This document shows, in pieces, positions 20,996-32,223 of a DNA stretch of 64,000 bases (within the stretch, counting starts at the first letter, position 1; every line of letters starts with the position of its first letter). Both the position numbers and the translations under genes were made by a program. Location of the stretch: NCBI GenBank assembly GCA_977006965.1, contig OZ345368.1:2666001-2730000 (forward strand). The letters are read 5' to 3'. The stretch comes from Phymatolithon calcareum (Eukaryota > Rhodophyta > Florideophyceae > Hapalidiales). Under the pieces are notes generated by a model. It did no database searches. It was not told where the DNA came from and saw only the letters and a program-made list of their open reading frames with translations.

Positions 20996-21504
20996 AGTAC
21001 ACACCGTAGAAAGGTGCCGACTTTCCTCAAGTTGCGAAACATGGTACCTTATCAATAAAACCACTTAATTACGACCCCTTCAAAAGGCAGAGACAGCAGG
21101 TTGGATACCGAGAATGCACTAAATGAGATTTTGCTATTCGGCAAGACCATCATCGAGTGCATGAATATGAAAAAGGTCTGCTCCGAATTAAAGACATGAC
21201 AACTCAGGTTGTTGTCCCTCGTGACACGACGTCTAGTTGCGGGGACGCCCCCAGTGAACCCCTCAAGAACACCACATAGGAGATGAAATGGTCTAATATC
21301 CAAATATTTCCGGCAGCCTCTGACAGGTGATACGTTTTATTGGACTATACACTGGAACGTAGCAAATGAGGAAGCCTTTCCCGTACATTCGTATGACTCT
21401 GGGGCTTTAAAAAATAAAAACATACTTCTCAGCGGGGGAAATTGTATGTTTTAACACCGGCACACGCCAACTCCAGAGCAGCTCCGCATTTTCTGTAACC
21501 CTTC

Positions 21505-21923
21505 TAGGGATGGCCCTCCCGAAAGGGCCCCTCCCCGAAATGGGCCCTTTTTTACCTCAAAGAGGGGATTTTGCCCTCTCCCTCGCGCCAAGTAGAGGGC
21601 CCCTTTCGGGCTTATGATATTCTTACGACAACGAAGTGCTTATGATATTAGAGTATGGACAGAATTGTACAGTATACAGAAACGTGGACGCAGCATTAGC
21701 TTCATGGCATGAGGGCTACGGATTCAGGACGAGAAATCAACCTGCCAGTGCTTCTGACGTATGATACTGATGTCTGATGAAACAATCCTCCCCAGTTTCG
21801 GGCTTTTCGGGGCCCGAAATCAGGTCTGTAATGAGGGTCAAAGAGGGCCCCTCCCCTCTAGAGGGCCACTGATAGAGGGCAAGTACGGCCCTCCGGGCCA
21901 ATGTTTCGGGAGAGCCATCCCTA
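21505..21923. mobile_element. hAT-like MITE with 8-base target duplication
   Basis: A 419-base element. Both ends read inward TAGGGATGGC(C/T)CTCCCGAAA (one mismatch). It is flanked by AACCCTTC at 21497-21504 and 21924-21931. Unit 2 has the empty site at about 33256-33268, with AACCCTTC once. An 8-base duplication and TAGGG termini are typical of hAT elements. The interior is GGGCC-rich with internal inverted copies and no coding capacity, so it is non-autonomous. Insertion postdates the duplication that made units 1 and 2. Confidence 0.88.
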
Positions 21924-22021
21924 AACCCTTCGGGGCAAGACTACAACGTATCATCTCTATCATAACACCATCATCTCCTATTTTATCTCGATTTCATACT
22001 TCTCAACGAAGGTCCTCCGAT

Positions 22022-23065
22022 TTGGCCGCGACCTCTGCCGACAGTACTGTATATGGCACACAGGAGGAGTGGCCAGCGCAGTGGCCGCAGTGTGGGCGCA
22101 AAACTCGCTTCTCATCGTCCTCACTAGCGCACCAGCGACGGAAGCCACAGATGTAGACGCAGTGCTGGCGCGCACGTCGACTCGTCCCCTGCTTCGCACG
22201 ACATTCAAACATGCCGTCGTGGTCGCGACACTGGCGCGTGTACGCGCCACGTGCATCCGTGTGGACGGCGCGATGAAAGCAAAGATTTCCAAAACTTTCG
22301 CGTATTATTCCCCGTGAAGAATTCGTCCGCTCTTCACATGATCGCGCCGGGCGGCCGCGTCCTCGTGCACACAGAGTTCTTCGTCTCCCCCGCGGCACTT
22401 GCCCGTGCAATCGATTACGCAATGCTTGCGCGCGACGTCCCGGCACCGCCCCCGCCGCCTAGTCTCGGCCCTACACTGCATCCGCGCCGGCGGCTTGCGC
22501 GTGCAACCACGTCGCGCGCCAAGCATGAGGCTGCGCCGGCCGCCGCGCAACGCAGACCGGTATCGAAGAAAAAAGTACAGCGGTGTTGTCGACGGATAAG
22601 GGTGCCGTGAAAACCGCAGCAGCAGGCAGTGCAGGCGCGCGCGCTGCGGTCTGCAGACCGCGCACTCAAAGTCGGTAGTGCACCCGCGCAGGCGCGGGTT
22701 TGTTAGGACGATTGCCGTATGGACACGTTGCGGTGAGATCGGTGGTGGATTGGATTGCCGAAGAGATGAGCGTACGAGCGGAGAATGTGCAGATGTCGAT
22801 TGCATTTCCTCGACGCGTGTTCGAGGGAGGGGATATGCCGAAGACAATGCAGGAGCTCGGACTGGTGCCGTCGGCCAGCTGATTGTCACACAAGGGAGGG
22901 CGGGACAAGTACGGATAGTGGTATTCTCGCCAGTGTGCACGCAGGTGGGAGCTTATTGTCGGATGCGGTTGGAGTCGTTGGTTTCCCTCCTCTTTTGTAG
23001 CAGTTGCACCGCCGCCAAGAGATGAGGAAGACGGTTAGGGGGAACGGGCGTCGCAGCGGAGGTAG
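22022..23065 (+). pseudogene. UBX-domain protein relic, unit 1
   Basis: Colinear with the intact gene at 46922-47995 but dead. The start ATG is TTG (22022-22024). A 4-base insertion follows near 22045, one base is lost near 22266, and about 27 bases of the UBX domain are missing near 22732. Remaining pieces still read as the N-terminal thioredoxin-like part and the FPR-containing UBX part in different frames. It shares the lost start with the unit 2 relic, so inactivation preceded that duplication. Confidence 0.85.
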
Positions 23066-23601
23066 GTGGTGGATGTGATGGGTCAATCATGATCGCGCTT
23101 CCTTGGACAAAGCCGCTAACAGCGATTACTGTGTATGAATCTCCTGTCCTCGTCTTGCAAGATGTCGCTTTCGGCGATAGTTTGCCTGTGTGCGATGCGT
23201 CGATGTTCTCGTAAATATCGGCGCAGACATTCTACGAAAGCTTTTTGCGGATGAATTTATTGTTGTAGCATGTCGCAGCCCGGCTGTGATCTTCCGTGTT
23301 GTTCACGACGTCGGCGACGGTGAGGTTAATTTCGGGGATGTGCAATGTACCGTATTCTCGAAGAATAGAGCCCTCGGCAACATTCTAAATATGCATCGAA
23401 GCTGCTATTCTCTAGCCCCCTTACGTTGAAATGAAGGAGCAGCTTTCTACCTCGAACGGAACTGCTGAGTGTCACTGCTCAACTTCTATGACACTGGTTT
23501 CCTGAAAGTGCAACCAGCGATAAAAACCTACCCCTTGCCCTGCTACGTAGAACTACTTACTCCTTATTCCAACGTTGATAGATGTTCGATCTGTATCGTG
23601 C
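23066..23601. other. Unit 1 tail
   Basis: Non-coding tail of unit 1, alignable with 34429-34970 and 47996-48600. No gene is seen. Confidence 0.5.
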
Positions 23602-25749
23602 TCATAGAGGGAAACTAGGCACGGAGCCAGTTGGTAATCGAGGCGTAGAATGGGCAAAAGGGGGATATTTAATTTTGTAGTGATAGAATGGAAAACGTAG
23701 AACAGTTGTAATCGAAAGAGACCGCGGATCAGCGGTTTTGCACGAAGCCGTGCAGAACAGGAACTGTGTGTACCCCAAGGTACGGAATAAGTTTACAATC
23801 AACAAACAGGTATCGGGTTTTTGTGTCCGTTCCTCTACCCGCATTTCTTCCGACCATTTTGCAGGCTCTGATAGCGCCGGCGCGCCTTTGGTGGCAATGA
23901 GGAACATCGCCCGGATCGGGGGGCAGTCGAGATGCGGCGGATGTCCCTCGGCGCATTCCAATGCTAAGATTCCGGTGCTCCATACGTCCACGTCGGTGTC
24001 GTAATCGGACCCTCTGATCACCTCAGGTGCCATCCAGAAGGGTGTTCCGACCACTGTGTTTCTCTTCCCGGATGTTTTCGTCAGCTCTGCGCAAAACCCG
24101 AAATCGGCAACCTTTACACGTCCATCCATGTCGAGTAGCGTGTTGTCGCTCTTGATGTCGCGATGCACACGCTTGAGTTTGTGCAAATCTGCAAGCCCCT
24201 TCAATACCTCCTTGCAAACATACGCGATGACAGACTCTTCCATGGAGTCGGTGGTAAGCAGGTCTGCCAGCGTGCCGGCCGACATGAATTCCATAACGAT
24301 CCACAAGTGCGGCCCTTCACGGAAGGCATCGTAGCAGTCAACTAGATTATGCGCCGCGCGTTGATCTTGCATCACGTGCACCTCAAACATGTATAATTGC
24401 CAGTCTCGTTTGTTCTGCGGTCGCACTCGTTTCAATGCCACAAACCGTCCGTCGCCGTCCACCGCGCGGTATACTGCGCCTGACGACCCTTCACCGATTT
24501 GTTCGATGCGCGAGAATAGGGCTCGCGGATCATCGTCCCGTATATTTAGCGAGAAACCATCGGGGATTGCATCTGGAAGATTTACAAACCGATCGGATCC
24601 AATTAGTTTCTCCATTTCCGCCGATGTCACACTCTCCGACCGCCGCCGTCGCGCAACGTCCTGCGTATCATCGTCTTCCAGATCTTCCAGGTGTAGAGCG
24701 CTAGCATTCTCTTCCGCTTTTGCCGATAACTTCTCTGTACCGGCACCGGAGCGCGCACGCCGCCTTCGGATGGAGATTTGGGGATGTGAAAAGTCCTGGG
24801 CGTCAGCACCGGTCGCTGACCCGGCTGCACCAACCTCCTGTGATCCGTTTTGGTTTCCGGGAAGGAGAAGAGAGGGTGGATCACTCACTGCGGGGCTAAT
24901 TGGTTCAATGAGCGCAGACGATGAGGTGGCGGAACGCGGGAGGAAACTGTCTGTGGAACAATCATCAAAACTAGTAAGACTTGGCGTCTGCGGTTGCGAA
25001 AGACGAATAGGCGGTAACGCACGCGAAAGTGAACTACGAGAGTCGTTTGACCCAGCCGCGGAGGGTTCAGAGAGCTTTGAGAAATTGAGAACGTCAATAA
25101 CAGCCTCTGGATTCGCAAGCGCCTCATCGCGCAAAATGCCGGAGTACATAAGAATCGTCTCCCACGCACGAGGAAGGCCTGAAAAACCGGTTGGATTCTC
25201 AGGATCCAGCCGCACATGCACCTCGTGTCGCATGCGGAATGGACGAGTGACGACATTGGAGTGCGACACGCGCGTCGGTTCCAGAGTCTCGCCGTGTCCC
25301 GTGGAACGCATACGTGGGGTCGGCTTTGGGGGCTTTGCAGAGCTGGGTTTCGCAGCTCCTGCTGAATTGAAAGAGCGACGTTTCATCTCCGGGCGGTCAG
25401 GGACTGGTGCAGGGGTGAGGGCCGCGGGAGCGGTGCGCACGCGGGACGGGGAGCGACGACCGCGCGGAGTGGTAGCAATGGCCATGAATTCGTTCATGCC
25501 GCGATAAACGCCGGTATGCGGATCGCATTCGACGTGTGCGAGTTGTTGGAAATTGGAGGGCGGCGAGATTTGCACAGACGACCAAATGTTCTCCTTGCCC
25601 TCTTTGCGCCACGCGGCACCGCCGGGATGATTGAGGAGCGCATGCTTGGCCGACTCGAGGGAGGATACAGCGTCGAGCGCGACCGCGGCAGCAGCCTTAT
25701 CTTCATTCACACCCGGCTCCTTGAGCGGAGCCAGGATCCGGCGGAGCAT
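23602..25749 (-). CDS. PAK/STE20-like kinase with two CRIB motifs, altered C-terminus (copy 2)
   Basis: A 715-residue frame nearly identical to copy 1 through residue 637 (EEMR). After a break at 23841 the last 78 residues come from unrelated sequence and the unit 1 tail. Both CRIB motifs, Gly loop, Lys440, HRDIKSDN, DFG and APE are intact. The final helices of the C-lobe and their conserved Arg (subdomain XI) are lost. That loss usually destabilises kinases, so this copy may be inactive or a pseudogene despite its open frame. A few substitutions are seen (for example Lys to Asp in YDTKVDV and Arg to His in EGRPPH). Its original 3' UTR is gone. Confidence 0.8.
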   Translation of the reverse strand: MLRRILAPLKEPGVNEDKAAAAVALDAVSSLESAKHALLNHPGGAAWRKEGKENIWSSVQISPPSNFQQLAHVECDPHTGVYRGMNEFMAIATTPRGRRSPSRVRTAPAALTPAPVPDRPEMKRRSFNSAGAAKPSSAKPPKPTPRMRSTGHGETLEPTRVSHSNVVTRPFRMRHEVHVRLDPENPTGFSGLPRAWETILMYSGILRDEALANPEAVIDVLNFSKLSEPSAAGSNDSRSSLSRALPPIRLSQPQTPSLTSFDDCSTDSFLPRSATSSSALIEPISPAVSDPPSLLLPGNQNGSQEVGAAGSATGADAQDFSHPQISIRRRRARSGAGTEKLSAKAEENASALHLEDLEDDDTQDVARRRRSESVTSAEMEKLIGSDRFVNLPDAIPDGFSLNIRDDDPRALFSRIEQIGEGSSGAVYRAVDGDGRFVALKRVRPQNKRDWQLYMFEVHVMQDQRAAHNLVDCYDAFREGPHLWIVMEFMSAGTLADLLTTDSMEESVIAYVCKEVLKGLADLHKLKRVHRDIKSDNTLLDMDGRVKVADFGFCAELTKTSGKRNTVVGTPFWMAPEVIRGSDYDTDVDVWSTGILALECAEGHPPHLDCPPIRAMFLIATKGAPALSEPAKWSEEMRVEERTQKPDTCLLIVNLFRTLGYTQFLFCTASCKTADPRSLSITTVLRFPFYHYKIKYPPFAHSTPRLPTGSVPSFPL

Positions 25750-28119
25750 TATTGCTCGCGCTGGTGGGAGATGGTGCGGCTATTCGCGCGGGTGAGTGAG
25801 GGATACCTGAAGGGAAACGGTGACGCGGGATTTTCTTGTAGAGCGGTGCGCTGGTGGCGAGGGCAGGGCAGTGCCCGTTTGTCCGGGGCGCATGAGATTT
25901 GAAATTTTGAACGGTGTAGAATGTGTGCTTTCCAATGAGGAATGTCATACCAGTAACGGCAAGGAGCAGCATATATGAGCCGCGTTTGATACTCTGCACG
26001 GATCGCTGTACGTTTCATCTGTGCAGTATGATTACTGGGGATCATCAGTTTTGAATTTGAGTGTCGTGCTTGCCCGGACGGCTCGTCCCGGTGCCTTTGG
26101 CCACCTTTGGGACTATGGCTCGTTGCGTCGTTGGATGGCAGAAATACTGTACTGTGCAGTACTGTACTGTAAGATTGTTTCTGGTTGCTTCCACTCACTC
26201 GTGCCCATGTGAGCTGATTTTGCTGGCGTGAGCTCGAATTGGCATGCGTGCAGCACTGCGCATTGTAGAATCTGGGGAATATACTGTCCTCGTGGCGGTG
26301 CATTGGGACTAATACTCTGCAGAATCTGCTTACCGAGCCACTGTGAGGCATGACTTAAATCGTTCCCTTTCGTAGAGAATAGACGACGGCTGGGAAAGTT
26401 CCCTGGTCGCTTCTGCAGTTTCTTGACGACATGACACCAAATAAGCAGAAGCGTTCTTTGCAAATCTGTGACAGGTGTACAGCCCTAGTTCATTCATTTT
26501 GCGTAATCCCCTTGTGGGGGCTAGCAACACTTTGAGGGCCTAAGCTTCTTCCATTCTAATCTATTTGATGCGAGTTTGAGTGCTGCTTGCACGTCGAGGC
26601 CCGGGACGTCGCCAAAGATTGACTCTGGGGTTGGTCGGACACAGTGAAGTAGCACTTGACGAATACAGCCCTAGTGTCTATTGCACGGACGTCCTCAATA
26701 GAGGCAACATTTCAAAGCTCATTAAGAAAACAAAAATTATTCGGAACACTCTTTTGGTGTCGCACACAGAAAGGCCAGCCCTCCTTTTGTAGTCAGAAGT
26801 TGCAACTTCCCATATACCAGGATTTTTGCGGACACAGGGAGCAAAATTCGATCATGCACACGAAGAAAACTGTGTCGTGATGGAACAGGAAAAAGATCCT
26901 CGCCAATGAGTTGGTGTTCCGGTTCACACCAAAGCGACTGCAGTCTCAAGTCCAGCAGAGTGCTCCACGACTTTATGGCTCTTTCTAAAAGTCTAAAAAA
27001 ACTAAATGGGACAGTTCTGTAAGCTCTTGATGGTTTACTTCATTGAGCGCAAGGTGGATCTTGGTGCCACATGGGGAGGAAAAAACTTAGGTGAAGACCT
27101 TCAAGATTAGCAACGTCAAGACGGGGAATGAAGCTCGAGACGTTCAAGATGGTTTGAACTTGATGTTCCTTCTTTCTCCCTCGCTAAAAGAAACTCTTCG
27201 TTAGACAGAATCCATCCAAAACCTTTTGGCACCAGGAACGTTTCCCCAAGAGTCAAAAGATGAGTTGGTAACTTTTATATAAACATGTACCTTTCTTCTT
27301 TCTCCCTCGTGTCAGCATCGTCGATTATGCTAGAGCGTGCTTCGAGATGAAACAATCATACGATGATCCCGTGCAGTTCGTGAAAGCCAAGTCGTTTGCC
27401 TACATAAGGATATTTGGTGCTTTTCGCTCCAGGATAACAAGCATGTCATGATGTTACCCACGTGGCGGTAGAAATAAGAAAAAACTCAAGATTAACGTCA
27501 TACTTTCAAGTAAGGCACAGCTGAAGAGACTACCCCTAAGCTTCTGCGCCACTGCCAGCACCACGGATCGCACACTTCGCGAACCGAAACATCTCTGTCA
27601 GCGTGCCGTTCACTGTCTGTAATAGACAAATGCCTATGTCAAATCAGTCCCGACCTTCCCCCTAAATCGACAAGTTGGAATCAACGGAAAAGCACATAAT
27701 CCCTCTTCTCACTTTCCCCCCGATAACCAAGTGCGTCTGGGAGGCGTCACCCGCTCAATACCATTACGACCTGCAAAATCAATTTTCCGCCGTGCACCGG
27801 TTCTGCGAACGAGGCACTGCGACTTGACGTTCTGAGGTGCTCGACCGAATCTACCTCGTTTCCTACAGTTTTCTCTACATTTGGGACCATGTCGTTTCGG
27901 TTCTGCTTCCCCACCGGCATATTGTCGACATGTGGTTAATAAGCAATGGCCCTTCCTTTTGCCCTCTGGCTGACACAGATTTGACTGCCGCTTGCGGGAT
28001 TTAAGCCGAGTACATGACATGCAATGTCAATACGTGATGCCTTTTATCTGATACCTTAAAAACTAAAACACATCCATGCATGATATACGCTACTAATTCA
28101 GGGACTCTTAGCAATGTGT
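25750..28119. other. Spacer between kinase and Sel1 gene, unit 2
   Basis: Near-identical to 13949-16283. One difference is an extra 15 bases at about 26150 that extend an ACTGTACTGT run into an imperfect palindrome. No gene is supported. Confidence 0.5.
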
Positions 28120-31100
28120 TCACTGAGAAACACCGCTTGTCACATCACATTCCAATACCTTCACATATGCAAGACAATCATCCATTTCTTCAAGTCCAAC
28201 GCTCCACTTCGGAATATGCCACTTTCGATTCACTGACAGTTTCATAACCTGGTCTATCAACGTGTACATAGGCTCAAGTTCTGCCACAGTACCAATAAGC
28301 CCATCAATCATACGATTCCCCTCTGACTTGTTTTCTTCATTTTGCAGTTGTGGATCACCACACATGTACAAAATTGCCAGATTGTACATTGCAATTGGGT
28401 TACCGTCCGACTTGACTGCTTGCTTGTAGAGCTTCTCGGCCTCAAATACATCTCGATCTAAACCTCTCCCTAGATCGTAAGCGATCGCAAGGTTGTTCAT
28501 TCCACAACTGCTATTTTCTTCAGTAGATTTCCGGAGACAAGACACATCTGTTCCATCTGCATTGTTCCCACACTTCAACACACCCATGTTGCACAGTGCG
28601 TCTGCATTATGAAGATCGATGGCTTCTGAATACCGCTCCTCAGCTTCTGACGAGCTTGACGAAATTCCCTCCGCGCCTCTGTGATATAGCATTCCAAGTC
28701 GGTTCAATGCCTCACTGACACAACTTTGGTCGCCCAGTGCTCCGCTGGTTATAATATTGTTGTACACGGCAATAGCGTCTGCTGGACGCTCCCCAATACC
28801 GAAAGGCGAGTTGGTACGTGTTACTTTCTGATTAGCCCCTGTTGTATCAGATTGAAGAGCACTTTGTTGTACAAAGAGTCGATCAAACATTTCGGGCAGT
28901 CTCCCGCTGAGTTCCCATGCGTTGTTTACGCAGAAGACCGACAGCAAAGGCGTTTTCCGCTTCGTTGTACGACCTATATAGTATCCCTTCTCAAGAAGGT
29001 ATCCAATGCTCATCCCGAAAGGCTCTCCAACAGCACTTATGCTCGTCCCAAGTGCGCGTATATACTTGGCAGCCTTTTCTTGTTGAGATGGATCTTTAGA
29101 CTGGTGAAAGATGCTTTGATGTGCGATAGAAAGGTGGAACTTGAAATTAAACGCGAATTCATCTTCGGGCTCACAGATGAGATAAGATTCAATGACTTCA
29201 ATGGCTTCCTCGGTCACAGGCTTATCGACAGCACCTTTGTGAAACAGACATAATGCTCTTCCTATCAACGACCTTTCCTCACCAGTGGACTCGTACAATA
29301 CCCCGAAGAAGTGAGCCAGCATCTCGAAATCGACTTGCTCCTCAGCGGTTGTTCCTTTTAGAAGAACATTGAACCAGACATCCATTTGCAATATCAAAGC
29401 ACGTGCCTGGGCCATTGATACCGGATCTTTGTTTAGAACAACATTAACGGCATCCTTCAGGGCGCCCCGGTGACCATGCTCCGTAATGCATCTTGCAAAC
29501 GTTTTCATGGCTTCTTCTTCAAGGCCTAAGCTCAGAGCGCGATGTCCGTTTTCGTATAGTTTTGTTGGGGTCGTTGTTGGTAGAAAATGGACATCCATAG
29601 CAGCATTCAGATTGACAATATATTGCATATATAGCCAAGACTGGGCTTCAGAGTATTCTGTGTATTGGCCTTTGTCGTTATAGAATTCGCATAGCTTCTT
29701 CATCTCGAACTGTGCGATTTGGACCATCCATGGAGGCCAACCAGACCAATATGTAAAATCATATTCTGTCCTTAGCTCTTCCATGGAAACAACTTTAACC
29801 GGAGATGATAACTTGGAATGAAATGCTTCATCTCGAAGATTCTCACGTTTGGATAGTAATCGAGTCTGTCTCCAATGTTTTTGTGCAGAAATCCTCCCCA
29901 TGAATGCGTCCTTCCAATCCTGCCAATTGAAGAAGAGTTCTTCCGGGTAAAGCTCCACCGATACTGCTTGTGCATCTGCATCGAATCTTAGCAACAAGTG
30001 GAGTTTCTGCGGTCCTCCAATCGGCGTCAATGAGAATTCCTGTTGAAATGTAATGGCTTGCTCGCCTTGTCTTGCAGATGCCAGCGGTCCGTTGTCCTGA
30101 TGTTCTTCCATGTTCAAGGATGGAAAGCCAAGTATGGCCAGCATGATGAGGAACGAAGACTCTCGAATGTCTTGACCCTCTCTAGAGAAGTCTTTACCCA
30201 GCTTCCAATGCAAATGTGCTTCGACTTCCCACAATAGTCGCAGGAACAAATTCCTTCTTCGCACATGCCGATCATTTTCATCTCCCTCTTCATCTTTCAC
30301 AAAAGCGGTGTGCAATTGCTTACTGCAGTGGAATCTGACTCCGACAGGTGCGACATTTGATGTCCACCCTTCTATTTCTCCTTGTTCATTCTTTTCAACC
30401 CATTCGGCTAAACTGCTCCTCACAGTCTCAAACACACAGCCGAGAAATCGAGGTGTTTCGGAGAACGAATCAGGTGATTGTAAGATTTTGTTTCGGAGTC
30501 TGCTTATTTCAAGTTCGTACTGATCCTGAAACACGGACGTATTTCTTTTCGAGCTCGTATGTTCGACTAATGATTCGTTATCAGCGAGATAAGTGGCAAT
30601 GCCATCCCCTGATGTCAGGGCAAGAACATTGTCGACATGAACGCTCGTCTGAAATACAAGGCGGTTTGGGTTATTGGTCCATTGGAATGTACCAAGGAAC
30701 TCTTTTCGAATTGGTATTCCTCTAAAAAATTCATTGTAGTCCTTACTGAAGTCGTACCCGAGTTGATACAAGAGATTTTCAATTCGGGGATCTTCCGCAT
30801 TCCAAGCAATGAGCGAAGTTGCGTCTTCCACAATTATTTCCGGATCCCATTTAACTCCATCTTTCAGCATGAAATCTTCTTCCATGAGGGTTGCAAAACA
30901 AGCAAGCTGTGTTGCAGAGGTATTTTCAACTGCCTTACGATGAGCTTCATCGAGCTCGTTTAAGGACGCCTTGTGCCAATCATCTTGTACAGCGTCTCTG
31001 ATCGTAGACTCGTGATTCCCGAAATCAAAATCGTTTTCCTGTGCATCCAAATAGGGAGATTTGAATCCTTTCATCTGAAAAGGAAGCGCACATCTGTCTG

Positions 31101-32223
31101 TGATCTCAATCCATGACGGCTGAGAACGGAACGGCGAAATGCAATACGAACTTATCGGAGAAAGAAGAGAAGCAAATCGTTCCGTGGATCCCATATCGTC
31201 GACATATCCGTGGGTCGTAAGTAAAGAGGCAAGCATAGCGAGTCCTCGGGATGAGTTAAATTTGACCCTGCTTATTGCCGTCTTCGCTCCAGTGTAATTC
31301 ATGGACAGATCTCTGGTATTCTCAAGCCAATGATGTCCGAATTTGGCAAGGAACGAGACCAGCCAACGAACAGAGCATTCCTCGGGCTTTGTTGACTTCA
31401 GACAACTTGCCACGAGCCGTGAGAGAGCACTAAGCCTTCCAGATTCTTTACATGTGACTCGAGAAAGAAGTACAGGGCGCACCGGGAGCGCTGCACCCGA
31501 GAATTCGTTGTCGACTAGTGAGTTGTTAACCACCATGTGATGATCGACAGTCCTCTGAATTTCATCCAGAGACAGGTTGGGATGATGAAAATAGTGACCA
31601 TTCTCTTCCATGTTGCCCATTATCCATGCATAGAGCAGCATGCATTTCGATTTACAGCTCTTCAATAGATAGATCATACAACAGTCGTTCTTCTCGATAA
31701 CAGAGTCCGATGCCAAACCAGTAGAAGGCGAAGAGGAAGAGGCAGAGTTCGTGGACGTCGAAGGATCAGACGACATTGAATATGAAGCACGTGGACACCA
31801 TCCACGAACTCTTGACATTAAGTTTTTCACATCGTCGGAATAGTCGTAGGCGGGTGCAGAATACCCCATCCGGAGAAGACACCTTAAAACATGCACATTC
31901 CAGTTGCGGAATTCATACAGCTGGATGAGGCCCCAGATCGTTCGAGCAACGTGAAATATATTGAAACAGGCGACCGCGATTGCGGCCGCCGCCTCTTTGT
32001 GGTCATCGTTCTTGATTTGCAGGACAATATAAGCGATAATGCAGCCAAGTGAAGGCAATGACACGAGTAGCTGAATGACACCATTGCGGCGGGTTTCGCG
32101 TATCGGCCTCCATTTGTCGTTAATAAAGTCCAGGGCGTAAATAAAGGTGAGTGGGATGAAGGCGATGGCATAAGTTGTGTAAACCAGTCTCGGGTCGTCG
32201 GCAAGCCGCGGTACATCCGCCAT
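28120..32223 (-). CDS. Membrane protein with C-terminal Sel1-like repeats (copy 2)
   Basis: A 1,367-residue protein with the same plan as copy 1: MADVPRLADD start, three N-terminal hydrophobic segments, shortened Ser-rich stretch (SMSSDPSTSTNSASSSSPS), unrecognised middle and Sel1-like repeats at the C-terminus. Unlike its flanks, which are almost identical to unit 1, the coding region shows many replacements. They concentrate in the patch before EITDRCALPF (about residue 380) and in the region preceding the Sel1 repeats. The frame is intact over 4.1 kb, which argues for function. The open frame continues upstream of the chosen ATG but is not conserved there. Confidence 0.8.
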   Translation of the reverse strand: MADVPRLADDPRLVYTTYAIAFIPLTFIYALDFINDKWRPIRETRRNGVIQLLVSLPSLGCIIAYIVLQIKNDDHKEAAAAIAVACFNIFHVARTIWGLIQLYEFRNWNVHVLRCLLRMGYSAPAYDYSDDVKNLMSRVRGWCPRASYSMSSDPSTSTNSASSSSPSTGLASDSVIEKNDCCMIYLLKSCKSKCMLLYAWIMGNMEENGHYFHHPNLSLDEIQRTVDHHMVVNNSLVDNEFSGAALPVRPVLLSRVTCKESGRLSALSRLVASCLKSTKPEECSVRWLVSFLAKFGHHWLENTRDLSMNYTGAKTAISRVKFNSSRGLAMLASLLTTHGYVDDMGSTERFASLLSPISSYCISPFRSQPSWIEITDRCALPFQMKGFKSPYLDAQENDFDFGNHESTIRDAVQDDWHKASLNELDEAHRKAVENTSATQLACFATLMEEDFMLKDGVKWDPEIIVEDATSLIAWNAEDPRIENLLYQLGYDFSKDYNEFFRGIPIRKEFLGTFQWTNNPNRLVFQTSVHVDNVLALTSGDGIATYLADNESLVEHTSSKRNTSVFQDQYELEISRLRNKILQSPDSFSETPRFLGCVFETVRSSLAEWVEKNEQGEIEGWTSNVAPVGVRFHCSKQLHTAFVKDEEGDENDRHVRRRNLFLRLLWEVEAHLHWKLGKDFSREGQDIRESSFLIMLAILGFPSLNMEEHQDNGPLASARQGEQAITFQQEFSLTPIGGPQKLHLLLRFDADAQAVSVELYPEELFFNWQDWKDAFMGRISAQKHWRQTRLLSKRENLRDEAFHSKLSSPVKVVSMEELRTEYDFTYWSGWPPWMVQIAQFEMKKLCEFYNDKGQYTEYSEAQSWLYMQYIVNLNAAMDVHFLPTTTPTKLYENGHRALSLGLEEEAMKTFARCITEHGHRGALKDAVNVVLNKDPVSMAQARALILQMDVWFNVLLKGTTAEEQVDFEMLAHFFGVLYESTGEERSLIGRALCLFHKGAVDKPVTEEAIEVIESYLICEPEDEFAFNFKFHLSIAHQSIFHQSKDPSQQEKAAKYIRALGTSISAVGEPFGMSIGYLLEKGYYIGRTTKRKTPLLSVFCVNNAWELSGRLPEMFDRLFVQQSALQSDTTGANQKVTRTNSPFGIGERPADAIAVYNNIITSGALGDQSCVSEALNRLGMLYHRGAEGISSSSSEAEERYSEAIDLHNADALCNMGVLKCGNNADGTDVSCLRKSTEENSSCGMNNLAIAYDLGRGLDRDVFEAEKLYKQAVKSDGNPIAMYNLAILYMCGDPQLQNEENKSEGNRMIDGLIGTVAELEPMYTLIDQVMKLSVNRKWHIPKWSVGLEEMDDCLAYVKVLECDVTSGVSQ

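Larger units (their letters stand above)
20442..21496. other. Divergent spacer with palindromes, unit 1
   Basis: Upstream region of the Sel1 gene. It contains two near-perfect palindromes listed separately, an AATAAA at about 21055 and a decayed frame near 21100-21190 (plus strand, LDTENALNEILLFGKTI) that is conserved in all three units but frameshifted or stopped. The last suggests an old gene remnant. Confidence 0.4.
12040..23690. repeat. Tandem duplication unit 1
   Basis: This block (kinase 3' part, spacer, Sel1 gene, divergent spacer, UBX relic) matches unit 2 along almost all its length, with kinase and spacer nearly identical. The left homology edge in unit 2 corresponds to 12040, and shared tail sequence ends near 23690. 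It differs from unit 2 by a 419-base MITE and by small indels. Confidence 0.85.
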
